DNA of 64,000 bases from Anaerolineales bacterium (GTDB lineage: Bacteria > Chloroflexota > Anaerolineae > Anaerolineales > Villigracilaceae). Position numbers and translations under genes: made by a program. Under the pieces are notes generated by a model, which was given only the letters and a program-made list of their open reading frames with translations, had not been told where the DNA came from and did not search any database. This document shows positions 17,483 to 25,293 of the stretch, piece after piece. Location: the NCBI GenBank assembly GCA_026928255.1, contig JAIXKJ010000001.1, positions 372,001 through 436,000 on the forward strand, in the 5' to 3' direction. Positions within the stretch are counted from its first letter, which is position 1. The number at the start of each line of letters is the position of its first letter.

Positions 17483-17569
17483 AAAAACATTTAGAAGTTT
17501 TTGCAAAAACATTTAGAAGTTTTCGGAAAAACATTTAGAAGTTTTTAGGAAAACATCTAGAAGTTTTTT
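17483..17569. repeat. 22-bp tandem array, four units
   Basis: Four units of AAAAAC-ATTTAGAA-GTTTTT (last unit ATCTAGAA) repeat with a 22-bp period. Each unit is itself an inverted repeat. The last unit runs into the HU stop codon at 17568-17570, so the array forms the HU 3' end and could serve as multiple terminators or as binding sites. Confidence 0.85.
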
Positions 17570-17948
17570 ATGCCTTCTCGTATTCGATGTTGCTGATGAC
17601 TTTCTTGAACTCTTTGCCAGGCGTAAAGCGCGGCAAAAGGGATTCAATTTGAGACGCGCGGACGGCTTCGGCGGTATCTGCGCCTTCCGAATTCGACTTC
17701 AACCAGAAACTGCCGAAATCGCCCAACTCGACGATATTCCCTGCCGCTAATTCCTGCGGAATAGTGGAAAGCAAGGCTTCGAGAACCGCTATCGTGTCCG
17801 TGCTGGAAACGGTGGAAATCTCGGCAATTCGCGTTGCCATTTGGCGCAGGCTCTTGCGTCCGCTAGACACGATGGACGGGTAGAACTTCTTGGGCGCAGT
17901 TTGATCCGCTGGGTTTCCGCGCTCGACGACGTTGTATTTGACGGTCAT
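17568..17948 (-). CDS. HU-family DNA-binding protein (HU-HIG type, Bacteroidetes-like)
   Basis: 126 residues. The N-terminal extension MTVKYNVVERGNPADQTAPK and the core (SSGRKSLRQMATRIAEIST, LGDFGSFWL, RFTPGKEFKKV) match the HU-HIG subgroup that is abundant in Bacteroidetes. A strong AAGGAGG lies before the ATG. It should be a small DNA-bending protein. The family assignment is clear; horizontal origin is inferred from the taxonomic pattern and from its position between two copies of a 73-bp palindromic element. Confidence 0.88.
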   Translation of the reverse strand: MTVKYNVVERGNPADQTAPKKFYPSIVSSGRKSLRQMATRIAEISTVSSTDTIAVLEALLSTIPQELAAGNIVELGDFGSFWLKSNSEGADTAEAVRASQIESLLPRFTPGKEFKKVISNIEYEKA

Positions 17949-18055
17949 AGTTAGCCTCCTTAAGGCAAAAGAATAGTTGAAACAAGGTTAATATATAGAA
18001 GAATGTTTAGACAGGCTATCCCCCATTGGGGGGATAGAGGCGAGCGGGAAAGCGA

Positions 18056-18128
18056 CCGTCCGCGAATAAAACTACGAACGCTCGAATGTGGGCGGGCGTT
18101 CGTTTATTCGTGAAATATTCGCGGACGG
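18056..18128. repeat. 73-bp palindromic element, copy upstream of HU gene
   Basis: Same length and direction as 17330-17402, with perfect 12-bp terminal inverted repeats (CCGTCCGCGAAT/ATTCGCGGACGG). By eye about five in six positions agree between the copies, with differences mostly in the left half. Confidence 0.85.
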
Positions 18129-18263
18129 TTTCTTGAATCGCGCCTTCCCTCTTGTTTTTTGTTTTGTTCAAAGATTTCTACCCTACGGGTACGATGTCCC
18201 TTTGCCCGAAATGACAGGGGAGGGAAAGCGACCGCCCCTAAAAGGACGAAAGGGACGAACCGC

Positions 18264-18311
18264 TTGACAAGGCAACTTCTCTAATCTATAATCGTTCTAA
18301 ATAAGGAACGA
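18264..18311 (+). promoter_or_regulatory. Consensus sigma-70-type promoter with overlapping palindrome
   Basis: TTGACA at 18264-18269, a 17-bp spacer and TATAAT at 18287-18292, 37 bp before the Fur-type start. The inverted repeat TCGTTC-N8-GAACGA (18292-18311) overlaps the -10 end and the expected start site, a natural operator position, possibly for autoregulation. Confidence 0.75.
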
Positions 18312-18329
18312 ATAGAAATAAGAGGAAGC

Positions 18330-18797
18330 ATGTCCGATACGGAATATTTGATGCAAACGTTGAAAGAAGCGGGGCTGCGGCGCACGCCCCAACGGGAAGC
18401 CATTTGCGCGGCGCTGACTAAAAGCCGCAATCACCCGACGGCGACGGACATTTACGCGGAACTTAAGCCGCGCTTCGCCTCGCTCAGTTTGGCGACGGTC
18501 TATAACACGCTCGACGCGCTGGTCAAACTCGGCGCGATTAACGCTTTGGGTCATGCGGGCGACGACGCCGTCCATTACGACGCGGACACCGAACCGCACG
18601 TCAACTTGGCTTGCATCGTCTGCTCGCGCATTGTGGACATTCACAGCAAGCGCGTCTCGCAGTTGGACAAAGAAGTCGTCGCCGCTTCGGGGTATCGCCT
18701 GCTTGGGGCGCGGGTGATGTACTACGGCTTATGTCCGCGTTGCCAGAAGAAGAAGAAAGAGATTAGGGGATTAGGGATTAGGGGATTGGGTAATTAG
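18330..18797 (+). CDS. Fur-family metalloregulator, PerR-like
   Basis: 155 residues: an N-terminal winged helix (RRTPQREAIC, SLATVYNTLDAL) and a C-terminal dimer/metal domain with the structural zinc pairs Cys95/Cys98 and Cys135/Cys138. The regulatory segment HYDADTEPHVNLAC resembles PerR, with Asn92 where one PerR His is usual. The last residues (IRGLGIRGLGN) are encoded by G-rich repeat DNA rather than family sequence. It is upstream and on the same strand as a P1B-4 metal efflux ATPase, so iron, cobalt, zinc or peroxide-linked control of that pump is likely. Confidence 0.88.
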   Translation: MSDTEYLMQTLKEAGLRRTPQREAICAALTKSRNHPTATDIYAELKPRFASLSLATVYNTLDALVKLGAINALGHAGDDAVHYDADTEPHVNLACIVCSRIVDIHSKRVSQLDKEVVAASGYRLLGARVMYYGLCPRCQKKKKEIRGLGIRGLGN

Positions 18798-18829
18798 GTA
18801 ATTGGGAAGTAGGGGATTGGTAAATTAAG
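18761..18829. repeat. G-rich low-complexity repeat (GATTAGGG / GGTAATTGGG)
   Basis: Tandem degenerate units such as GATTAGGGGATTAGGGATTA and GGTAATTGGGAAG form the 3' end of the Fur-type gene and the following spacer. A related tract lies inside purL at 61578-61613. Confidence 0.7.
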
Positions 18830-18840
18830 AAGAAGAATGC

Positions 18841-18923
18841 GAACGCCCTCCTCCCGAGTCTTTCTTTTCCCCTCTCCTAACGGGACGTGTGCCCGTGAGG
18901 GTAGAGGGTTAGGGTGAGGGCAA
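18841..18923. repeat. Dispersed palindromic repeat 'CCCTCTCC...GGGTTAGGGTGAGGG'
   Basis: GCCCTCCTCCCGAG and CCCCTCTCCTAACGGG pair with GAGGGTAGAGGGTTAGGG and TGAGGGC. Related copies lie at 21260-21342 and 21432-21578. It lies between the Fur-type gene and the ATPase. Confidence 0.7.
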
Positions 18924-18945
18924 GTAGAAAAATGGAGAACGAACA

Positions 18946-21219
18946 ATGAACGCCGAACTGCTATGCTCGGACATCTTGCCGAATTTGTTGCGCGGACAAC
19001 CAGGCATTCAAACCGTCGAATACGACTACCGCGCAGGAAAACTCAAAGCCGCTTTCAACCCGCGAGAGTTAGACGGCGCAAAAGCGCTCGAAGCCGTACA
19101 CGCGGCGGGACGGGAAGCCGCGACTCGAATCTCGCGCCGCGCCGCCGAATGTCAGCATGGCGGCAAAATTTGCCCGCAGTGTTCCAGCGGGTTAGCCGCG
19201 CAGTTGGCGAGTCAAAGCCAGGCGGCGGCGACTCTCCCCGCTGCGGATTTTGGCGAAGGGACTCTCGAAGCGACGTTAAACGCCGAAGGGGAGAATCCGA
19301 TTCAAGTCAAGGCGGAGGCGCGGGAAATTCCAAAAGAAAAAATCGAAGCCGCCTTTACCGCCGTCAACGCGGTTGCGACTCTAAGCGCCATCGTCGGCGC
19401 AAGTTTGGGTTGGAATCCCGTTTTGATTGTCGCCTTGTACGTCGTCGCTTACGGCGCGGGCGGCTGGTTCGGGCTGTTGGCAAGCGTCGAGGCGCTGAAA
19501 GAGAAAACGCTCAACGTGGATTTGCTGATGATTTTGGCGGCGTTGGGGGCGGCTGCCATTTCGCAGCCCGCCGAAGGCGCGATTTTGCTCTTCCTGTTCT
19601 CGCTCTCGAACACCCTGCAAGCCTACGCGATGGATCGCAGTCGCAAGGCGATTGAGAAACTGCTCGATTTGCGACCGAAACAGGCGACGGCGCGGCGCGG
19701 CGCGCGTTGGGTAACGTTGCCCGTCGAACAGTTAATCGTCGGCGATACGGTTTTGATTCGCCCTGGCGAACGCTTCCCGACGGACGGCGAAGTCGCTTTC
19801 GGCGAATCGGACGTGAATCAAGCGACGATTACAGGCGAGTCTTTGCCCGTTCATAAGGAAATCGGCGACTCGGTCTTCGCGGGGACGGTCAACGGCAACG
19901 GTTCGCTTGAAGCGCGGGTAACGCGGCTGGCGACCGACTCCACGCTGGCGCGCATCGTCAAGATGGTGGAAGAAGCGCAAGCCAACAAAGCCAACACCCA
20001 ACAAGCGCTGGACGTCTTCGAGCAGAAGTACGCTTTCTTCGTGCTGGCGGCTTCGGCGGCGCTGATTATCGTCCCGTTCTTTTTTCTCGGTCATGCCTTT
20101 CAACCGACCTTTTACCGCGCCATGACTTGGCTAGTCGTCGCCTCTCCTTGCGCGTTGGTCATTTCCACGCCCGCCAGCATCCTCTCCGCGATTGCCAACG
20201 GCGCGAGGAACGGCGTGCTGTTCAAAGGCGGCGCGCACCTCGAAAGAACCGCTTCGTTGAAAGCCTTAGCCTTTGACAAAACGGGGACGCTCACCAGCGG
20301 CAAACCCTCGCTGACGGAAATCCGCGTTTTGGAGACGGCTGAAATCAGCGAAGAGGATTTGTTGCGACTCGCCGCCGCCTTAGAGTCGCGCTCCGAACAC
20401 CCGTTAGCGCAAGCGATTGTCAAAGCGGCGCAAACGCGGACTTTGGCTTTTCCCCAACCATCGAGTTTTCGCGCCATCCCCGGCCAAGGCGTTGAAGGAG
20501 TCGCGGGCGGGCGCGAGTTGTGGATTGGCAATCAACGCCTCTTCGCCGAACGCGGCGCGTCCGTTCCGCAAGGCGTGTTAGAGCAAGTCCGCGCCCTGCA
20601 AGCGGACGGTCAAACGGCAATGCTGGTTTACGACGCGGCGGCGCGGCGTTTTCTCGGTCTGCTCGGCGTGGCGGACACCCTGCGCGACGACGCGGTCGAG
20701 ATGATTCAAGCCTTGAAGAAACTCGGCGTTCAGCATATCGTCATGCTGACGGGCGATAACGAACAGGTCGCGGCAAAGGTCGCCGCCCGCGCTGGCGTGG
20801 ATGAATTTTACGCAGACTTGCTTCCGCAAGATAAGGTGGAAGCGTTGAAGGCGCTGCAAAAGAAGTATGGCGCGGTGGGAATGGTCGGCGACGGCGTGAA
20901 CGACGCCCCCTCTCTGGCGACGGCGGACATTGGCATTGCGATGGGCGGCGCAGGCACAGACGTCGCCATCGAAACCGCCGACGTGGTCTTAATGTCCGAC
21001 GATTTGCGAAAGATTCCCTTTTCCATTGGGTTGGCGCGGCAGGCGCGCAAGGTCGTCTGGCAGAACCTGACCTTCGCCATGGCGGTCATCGTAACGCTGG
21101 TGATTACGACCTTCGGCGCGAATCTTCTGCTTCCGCTGGGCGTGGTCGGGCATGAAGGCAGCACGGTCATCGTCGTTTTGAACGGCTTGCGGCTGTTGGG
21201 GTATAAGGGGGAAGGATGA
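18946..21219 (+). CDS. P1B-4-type heavy-metal efflux ATPase
   Basis: 757 residues. A degenerate N-terminal metal domain with CQHGGKICPQC is followed by membrane helices, the TGES actuator motif, an SPC ion-site motif at 400-402, phosphorylated Asp444 (DKTGT), the HP motif of the nucleotide domain (SEHPLAQ), GDGVNDAP, and HEGST at 736-740 in the last helix. SPC plus HEGxT defines the P1B-4 group that exports Fe2+, Co2+ or Zn2+. GGAG precedes the ATG. Pairing with a PerR-like regulator recalls the PerR-controlled iron exporter of Bacillus. Confidence 0.9.
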   Translation: MNAELLCSDILPNLLRGQPGIQTVEYDYRAGKLKAAFNPRELDGAKALEAVHAAGREAATRISRRAAECQHGGKICPQCSSGLAAQLASQSQAAATLPAADFGEGTLEATLNAEGENPIQVKAEAREIPKEKIEAAFTAVNAVATLSAIVGASLGWNPVLIVALYVVAYGAGGWFGLLASVEALKEKTLNVDLLMILAALGAAAISQPAEGAILLFLFSLSNTLQAYAMDRSRKAIEKLLDLRPKQATARRGARWVTLPVEQLIVGDTVLIRPGERFPTDGEVAFGESDVNQATITGESLPVHKEIGDSVFAGTVNGNGSLEARVTRLATDSTLARIVKMVEEAQANKANTQQALDVFEQKYAFFVLAASAALIIVPFFFLGHAFQPTFYRAMTWLVVASPCALVISTPASILSAIANGARNGVLFKGGAHLERTASLKALAFDKTGTLTSGKPSLTEIRVLETAEISEEDLLRLAAALESRSEHPLAQAIVKAAQTRTLAFPQPSSFRAIPGQGVEGVAGGRELWIGNQRLFAERGASVPQGVLEQVRALQADGQTAMLVYDAAARRFLGLLGVADTLRDDAVEMIQALKKLGVQHIVMLTGDNEQVAAKVAARAGVDEFYADLLPQDKVEALKALQKKYGAVGMVGDGVNDAPSLATADIGIAMGGAGTDVAIETADVVLMSDDLRKIPFSIGLARQARKVVWQNLTFAMAVIVTLVITTFGANLLLPLGVVGHEGSTVIVVLNGLRLLGYKGEG

Positions 21220-21259
21220 ATTAGGAAGGATGGGAGAACTTTCCAATTTTTCAACGGTT

Positions 21260-21342
21260 CGCCCTCATCCCTACCCCTTCTCCCAGAGGGAGAAGGGAAT
21301 CTGAACTCCCCTCTCCTTTTGGGAGAGGGTTAGGGTGAGGGA
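21260..21342. repeat. CCCTCTCC/GAGGG palindromic repeat, copy 2
   Basis: CCTCATCCCTACCCCTTCTC and GAGGGAGAAGGGAATC precede CCCCTCTCCTTTTGGGAGAG and GGTTAGGGTGAGGG; a transcript would fold into nested hairpins. Confidence 0.75.
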
Positions 21343-21431
21343 TTTATGCAACCTTCTACCTAAAAAATTAACGCCTTTGCCTTGAAATAGACTTCTTGCG
21401 TAAGTCCTAATGCGATTATTTTGCTTTCGTT

Positions 21432-21578
21432 CGCCCTCATCCCTAGCCCTTCTCCCAGAGGGAGAAGGGAATCTAAAACCCTCTTCCCTAGCCTTTTTCC
21501 CAAAGGGAGAAGGGAATCCGAGTTCCCTTCTCCCTTTGGGACGTGTGCCTGTAAGGGTAGAGGGTTAGGGTGAGGGAT
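21432..21578. repeat. CCCTCTCC/GAGGG palindromic repeat, compound copy 3
   Basis: Two to three nested units: TCATCCCTAGCCCTTCTCCC, TTTTTCCCAAAGGGAGAAGG and GTAGAGGGTTAGGGTGAGGG. It contains the ACGTGTGCC...GTAAGGG variant loop also seen at 18.88 kb. Confidence 0.75.
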
Positions 21579-21605
21579 TTATGCAACCTGACCCCCGAAA
21601 CCGAA

Positions 21606-24014
21606 TCACTTCCCCCCAAGCAAACTGTCCGCGATGCGTTGGGCGAGGGCGGGGTTGTCCTCTTCCAAAGCGACGACCAAAACCAAAGGCGCGCCTTTCC
21701 AATTGGGAGGCGTGCCTGCAATTAACCAAGTCGTCGCCTGTTTCGCGGACGTTGCCTGACTGACCCGACTCCAATAAGCGCGATTAGATTGCATGAGCGC
21801 CAACGCCGCCTCGTCCGCCGCCCTTGCCGTCAGCGCCTCTTTGGGCTGCCCCAGCGCCGAAAGCGACAGCCAGCCTTTTTCCGTTTGGACAGCCGTCGCA
21901 ATGCGCGGCGCGGGGACGATTCCGCGCGCGCTCAACGCCGCCGCCGCCAAGCCAACCTGTAACGGGCTGACTCGCGCCTCGTCCGCTTTCCCTGCGGGAG
22001 GGTTCGTCGCCACCGGCAGAACCGTCAGCGGGGGAGAGAACAGCCCGAGTTTCTCGTAAAACGTCAGCAAGTTTTTGTCGGAAGGTCGCGTCTCGCCGAA
22101 GTTGGCTTTTACCAGCGGGAGCAAAATGTCCCCCAGCGGATAAAGCCCTTGCGCGGCGCGGTTGAGCAAAGGGGAAGAAGCGTCTTGCGCCAAGTCCTCG
22201 CCGATTTCGCCCAACTGATTGGGGTCATAAGTCGGGTGAGACGCCATGACTAGGATTTCTCCGCTGTTTGCATTTAATAGGACAACCGCGCCGCGATGCG
22301 TCCCCAACGCCGAGTCTGCGGCGGTTTGCAAGTCGAGGTCGAGGCTGAGACGAACGTCCAAGCCGGGCGGGGGCGTTCCGTAAAGCAATTCGTTCCAAAA
22401 GATTAAGACGGAGGGATTGCCGTCCAGTCCGCGCAGGTAGTCGTCGAGGCTGGCTTCTAAGCCCGCTTGTCCGTAAACGGGATGCGTGTATCCTGTAATC
22501 GGCGCGAGGCTGGGGTAAAGATACTCGCGGAGGTACGAGCCGCTTTGTCCGCTTGTGAGGTCAATGGGACGGTTGGCGCTGTCGAGCAACGCGCCGCGCG
22601 GGACGAAACGGTCGGCGATGGCGCGGCGGGCGTTGTCGGTGCGTTCGAGCAAATCCGCGTCGCGGACGAGCGCCCACCACGAGGCGACGATGACGCAAGC
22701 CGAGAAGCCGACGAGGAAGATTCCCGTCAACGCCGAGTAAGGCGCGGCGGAAGAAAGCGGCGCGGGTTCTTCGTCTTCCGTCGCGCTGACGACAATCAAC
22801 AAATACAGCGCGGCGAAAGAGGTGAGCAAAGACGAGCCGCCGTAGGAGACGAAGGGCAGGGTTACGCCGGTCAGCGGGAAGAGGCGCAGGTTGCCGCCGA
22901 TGATGAGCAGGCTTTGCGCGCCGAGATAAGCGGAAACGCCCGCCGCAAGGTAACGGCGGAAGTTGTCTGGCGCGCGAAGCGCGGCGAGGATGCCCCGCGA
23001 AAGTATCAGCCAAATGGCGGCAATCAAACCGACGACGCCGAGCAGACCGCTTTCTTCGGCGATTGCCGAAAAGATAAAGTCGGACAACGCGACGGGGACG
23101 AGCGACGGGTTGCCGACGCCCATTCCGCGCCCGAAAACGCCGCCGTTGGCGATTGCCAAAAGCGATTGGATGATTTGATACGAGTTTCCGCTGGGGTCGC
23201 GCCATGGGTCGAGCCAGCCGATCGTCCGCGCGTGGATGACGTCAATGGAGAAGTAGCCGAGCGCCAGCGCAAGGACGAGAAAGCCGCCCGCCGCGAGCAA
23301 AGTCCGCCGTTTGCCGCTGGCGATGAAAATGAAAATCGTGAAGATGAAGACGAAGATAAACGCCGCGCCGAGATCGCGCTGGACGACTAATAAAAGAAGC
23401 GCAATTCCCGTAACGAATAGGGTCGGGGCGAGCAAAGGTTTGGACGAAAGGCGAATGCCGCTTCGTTCGGCGAGATACGCGGAAAGATAAACGGCGAGCA
23501 GAATTTTCAGCGGTTCGGAAGGCTGCAAGTATAAGTCGCCGAAAGCCAACCACAAGCGCGGACCGCCGCCCATCGGGTTTTTGCCGAAGATTAACGTCAG
23601 CGCGGTGATGAGCAATCCGCCGCTGAGGAAGAGGTATTTGTAATTCTTAAGATAAGAAAGGTTTCGCAAGCGGCTGACGGCGAAGGCGAAAGCCGCCATG
23701 CCGACGGCGTGCCAAAGCGTTTGGCGCAGCCCGAAGTTGGGCGCTAAACGCCAAATGGTCAGCAGCCCCCATCCGCTGAGCAGGGCGGCGGCGGGGAAGA
23801 GGTACGGGTCGCTTTCGGGCAGGCGGCGGGTCAAAACGCGGTGCGCGTAGTAAGTCGTCGCGCACCAGACGGCGAAACCGATCCAATGCGAAAAGCGCAG
23901 GGGCGCGTCCCAAGTCCGCTCGCGGACGGCGGGCGCGAGAGTCAAAATGGCGGACTGCAAGAATAGAAAAAGCCCCGCCCATTGCAACAGGCGGCTTTGC
24001 GTAGGTTGATTCAT
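21606..24014 (-). CDS. SEDS (FtsW/RodA) protein fused to a degenerate PBP transpeptidase domain
   Basis: 802 residues from the ATG at 24014, which overlaps the preceding FHA stop. The first half is a 10-helix SEDS glycosyltransferase (GGGPRLWL, LQPSEPLKI, QRDLGAAFIF, SDFIFSAIAEE, TGVTLPFVSYGGSSL). The second half is PBP-like: dimerisation segment, TSGQSGSYLREYLYPSLAPI, RLSLDLDLQ, AVVLLNANSGEILVMASHP. At the position of the SxxK nucleophile (usually PPGSTFK) it has YPLGDILLP around Asp629, and KTG reads AKQATTW. The glycan polymerase half looks active, the transpeptidase half not. A fusion equivalent to the rodA-pbpA pair next to FHA genes in Actinobacteria. Confidence 0.88.
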   Translation of the reverse strand: MNQPTQSRLLQWAGLFLFLQSAILTLAPAVRERTWDAPLRFSHWIGFAVWCATTYYAHRVLTRRLPESDPYLFPAAALLSGWGLLTIWRLAPNFGLRQTLWHAVGMAAFAFAVSRLRNLSYLKNYKYLFLSGGLLITALTLIFGKNPMGGGPRLWLAFGDLYLQPSEPLKILLAVYLSAYLAERSGIRLSSKPLLAPTLFVTGIALLLLVVQRDLGAAFIFVFIFTIFIFIASGKRRTLLAAGGFLVLALALGYFSIDVIHARTIGWLDPWRDPSGNSYQIIQSLLAIANGGVFGRGMGVGNPSLVPVALSDFIFSAIAEESGLLGVVGLIAAIWLILSRGILAALRAPDNFRRYLAAGVSAYLGAQSLLIIGGNLRLFPLTGVTLPFVSYGGSSLLTSFAALYLLIVVSATEDEEPAPLSSAAPYSALTGIFLVGFSACVIVASWWALVRDADLLERTDNARRAIADRFVPRGALLDSANRPIDLTSGQSGSYLREYLYPSLAPITGYTHPVYGQAGLEASLDDYLRGLDGNPSVLIFWNELLYGTPPPGLDVRLSLDLDLQTAADSALGTHRGAVVLLNANSGEILVMASHPTYDPNQLGEIGEDLAQDASSPLLNRAAQGLYPLGDILLPLVKANFGETRPSDKNLLTFYEKLGLFSPPLTVLPVATNPPAGKADEARVSPLQVGLAAAALSARGIVPAPRIATAVQTEKGWLSLSALGQPKEALTARAADEAALALMQSNRAYWSRVSQATSAKQATTWLIAGTPPNWKGAPLVLVVALEEDNPALAQRIADSLLGGK

Positions 24015-24490
24015 CGAGGGCGGGAAATGTCGCTTAAGGGAACGGTCGGCGCGACGAGGACGTCGTCGGCGATTTGAACGAGCAGAGAGTAATTTCCGCA
24101 TTGGATTTCGTCGCCCGACGCAATCACGGCGGAGGAGACGAGCGGCGCGTTGTTAAGCCGCGTCCCGTTTGTGGATTCTAAATCTTCCAGCCACCATTGG
24201 CTGTGATGATAAATCAGCCGCGCATGACGCGCCGACACCGCGTCGTCGGCGAGGGAGATGTCGCAATTGGGCGCGCGCCCGACGCTGATTTCGGTTTGGT
24301 CAAATTGACGGAGGAACTTCGCCCCGTCCGCCGCCGAAAACGACACGCCGATTTTAGGGGCGCGGCGGTTGACGACGGCGCTTCCGCGTTGGCGAACTTC
24401 GCGGTAGAGAAAGAAAAGCGTCCAGCCGAAAAAGCCGTACAACGCCAGCGCCGCCAAAATTCGCAGCGTCAATACGATGGCTCCGCTCAT
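24011..24490 (-). CDS. Membrane-anchored FHA domain protein (FhaB-like)
   Basis: 159 residues: one N-terminal membrane helix (about 5-27), a basic stretch, and a C-terminal FHA domain with SVGRAPNCDIS, SARHARL and ESTNGTRLN, the residues that bind phosphothreonine. It overlaps the upstream FHA gene by 4 nt and the downstream SEDS gene by 4 nt, so the three are translationally coupled. In Actinobacteria the equivalent genes link Ser/Thr kinase signalling to wall synthesis; no kinase is in this window. Confidence 0.88.
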   Translation of the reverse strand: MSGAIVLTLRILAALALYGFFGWTLFFLYREVRQRGSAVVNRRAPKIGVSFSAADGAKFLRQFDQTEISVGRAPNCDISLADDAVSARHARLIYHHSQWWLEDLESTNGTRLNNAPLVSSAVIASGDEIQCGNYSLLVQIADDVLVAPTVPLSDISRPR

Positions 24491-25287
24491 TTATCTTTGT
24501 TGAAGCGATCCGTGTTTTTGGTGAAGGACGCGGTCGGGCGTTCCGACGCGACGCGGAAGGGCGTCGTTTCTTTTAAGTCGGTTCGCGTCGGCTGGTTGTC
24601 CTGCCCGAAGATGAGCGCCACGCCCGCCAGAGAAATCACGTCGCCGGGGTATAAAACCGTCTGGCTGGAGCGCTGCCCGTTGACGAAGGTGCCGCCCGTC
24701 GAGTTCAAATCGAAGATGACGAAACGCCCCTTAATGGCGCGGATTTGAGCGTGCGCGCGCGAGACTCGCGGGTCGTCGATGACCAGTTGATTTTCCAACT
24801 TGCGCCCGATGTTAATCACCGTCAGCGTGAGCGGAAAGAATTTTACGCCTTCGATAATAAGAAACGAATTTTCGGGAAGCGTTTCGTCGGCGGGTAAAGC
24901 GCCGGTGTTCAACGGAGTGGAATTAGTTTCAGCCATAGCGTCTATCCTGTACGAAGTTTTTATTTCTACATCATTAATGGGAATGGCTTCGTCGTCGGCA
25001 ACGTTGATGATAGGGGATATTGTAAACTGAAAACCCGCTTCTTGGGCGACGGCGACGATGGAATTCGTCAGCGCCGCCAGCAAACGCGGATCGCGCCAAC
25101 TCTCGGCGATTTTAGAGTTGAACGTAAACGTGTAAACGTCCGGCGCGAGCGAGTCTTCGCTTCCTTGCTGAATGGCGGCGGCGACCTTTTGAAAGAGAAT
25201 GTCTTCCACGCGCCGACCGGGCAACGCTTTGAGCAAGTCCACTTCGACGAGCGCTTGCAAACGCGCTTCGATCTCTCGCAAGTTCAT
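24487..25287 (-). CDS. FhaA-like protein (DUF3662 plus FHA domain)
   Basis: 266 residues. The N-terminal domain (residues 1-115; RVEDILFQKVAAAIQQ, APDVYTFTF) matches the DUF3662 region of FhaA, and the C-terminal FHA domain has INIGRKLENQLVIDD, VSRAHAQI and NSTGGTFVNG. It would bind phosphothreonine peptides at the cytoplasmic side of the wall machinery. Gene order zinc ribbon, fhaA, fhaB, SEDS-PBP parallels the actinobacterial fhaA-fhaB-rodA-pbpA cluster. The start is 7 nt after the zinc-ribbon stop. Confidence 0.87.
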   Translation of the reverse strand: MNLREIEARLQALVEVDLLKALPGRRVEDILFQKVAAAIQQGSEDSLAPDVYTFTFNSKIAESWRDPRLLAALTNSIVAVAQEAGFQFTISPIINVADDEAIPINDVEIKTSYRIDAMAETNSTPLNTGALPADETLPENSFLIIEGVKFFPLTLTVINIGRKLENQLVIDDPRVSRAHAQIRAIKGRFVIFDLNSTGGTFVNGQRSSQTVLYPGDVISLAGVALIFGQDNQPTRTDLKETTPFRVASERPTASFTKNTDRFNKDK

Positions 25288-25293
25288 CAGGCG

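Larger units (their letters stand above)
17098..17567. other. Gene-free, repeat-filled region upstream of Type ISP gene
   Basis: No supportable gene. It holds two stretches of the 42-bp repeat (17139-17191, 17231-17322), one partial and one full copy of a 73-bp palindromic element (17198-17235, 17330-17402) and a 22-bp tandem array (17483-17569). Open frames crossing it consist of repeat translation. Confidence 0.8.
17949..18329. other. Gene-free region between HU gene and Fur-type regulator
   Basis: Holds the HU 5' leader, a hairpin CTATCCCCC-ATT-GGGGGGATAG at 18016-18037, the second 73-bp palindromic element and the promoter of the Fur-type gene. No gene seen. Confidence 0.7.
21220..21605. 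other. Gene-free spacer with dispersed repeats
   Basis: The spacer between the convergent efflux ATPase and SEDS genes holds two blocks of the CCCTCTCC/GAGGG palindromic repeat (21260-21342, 21432-21578), both ending in the direct repeat GGGATTTATGCAACCT. No gene seen. Confidence 0.75.
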
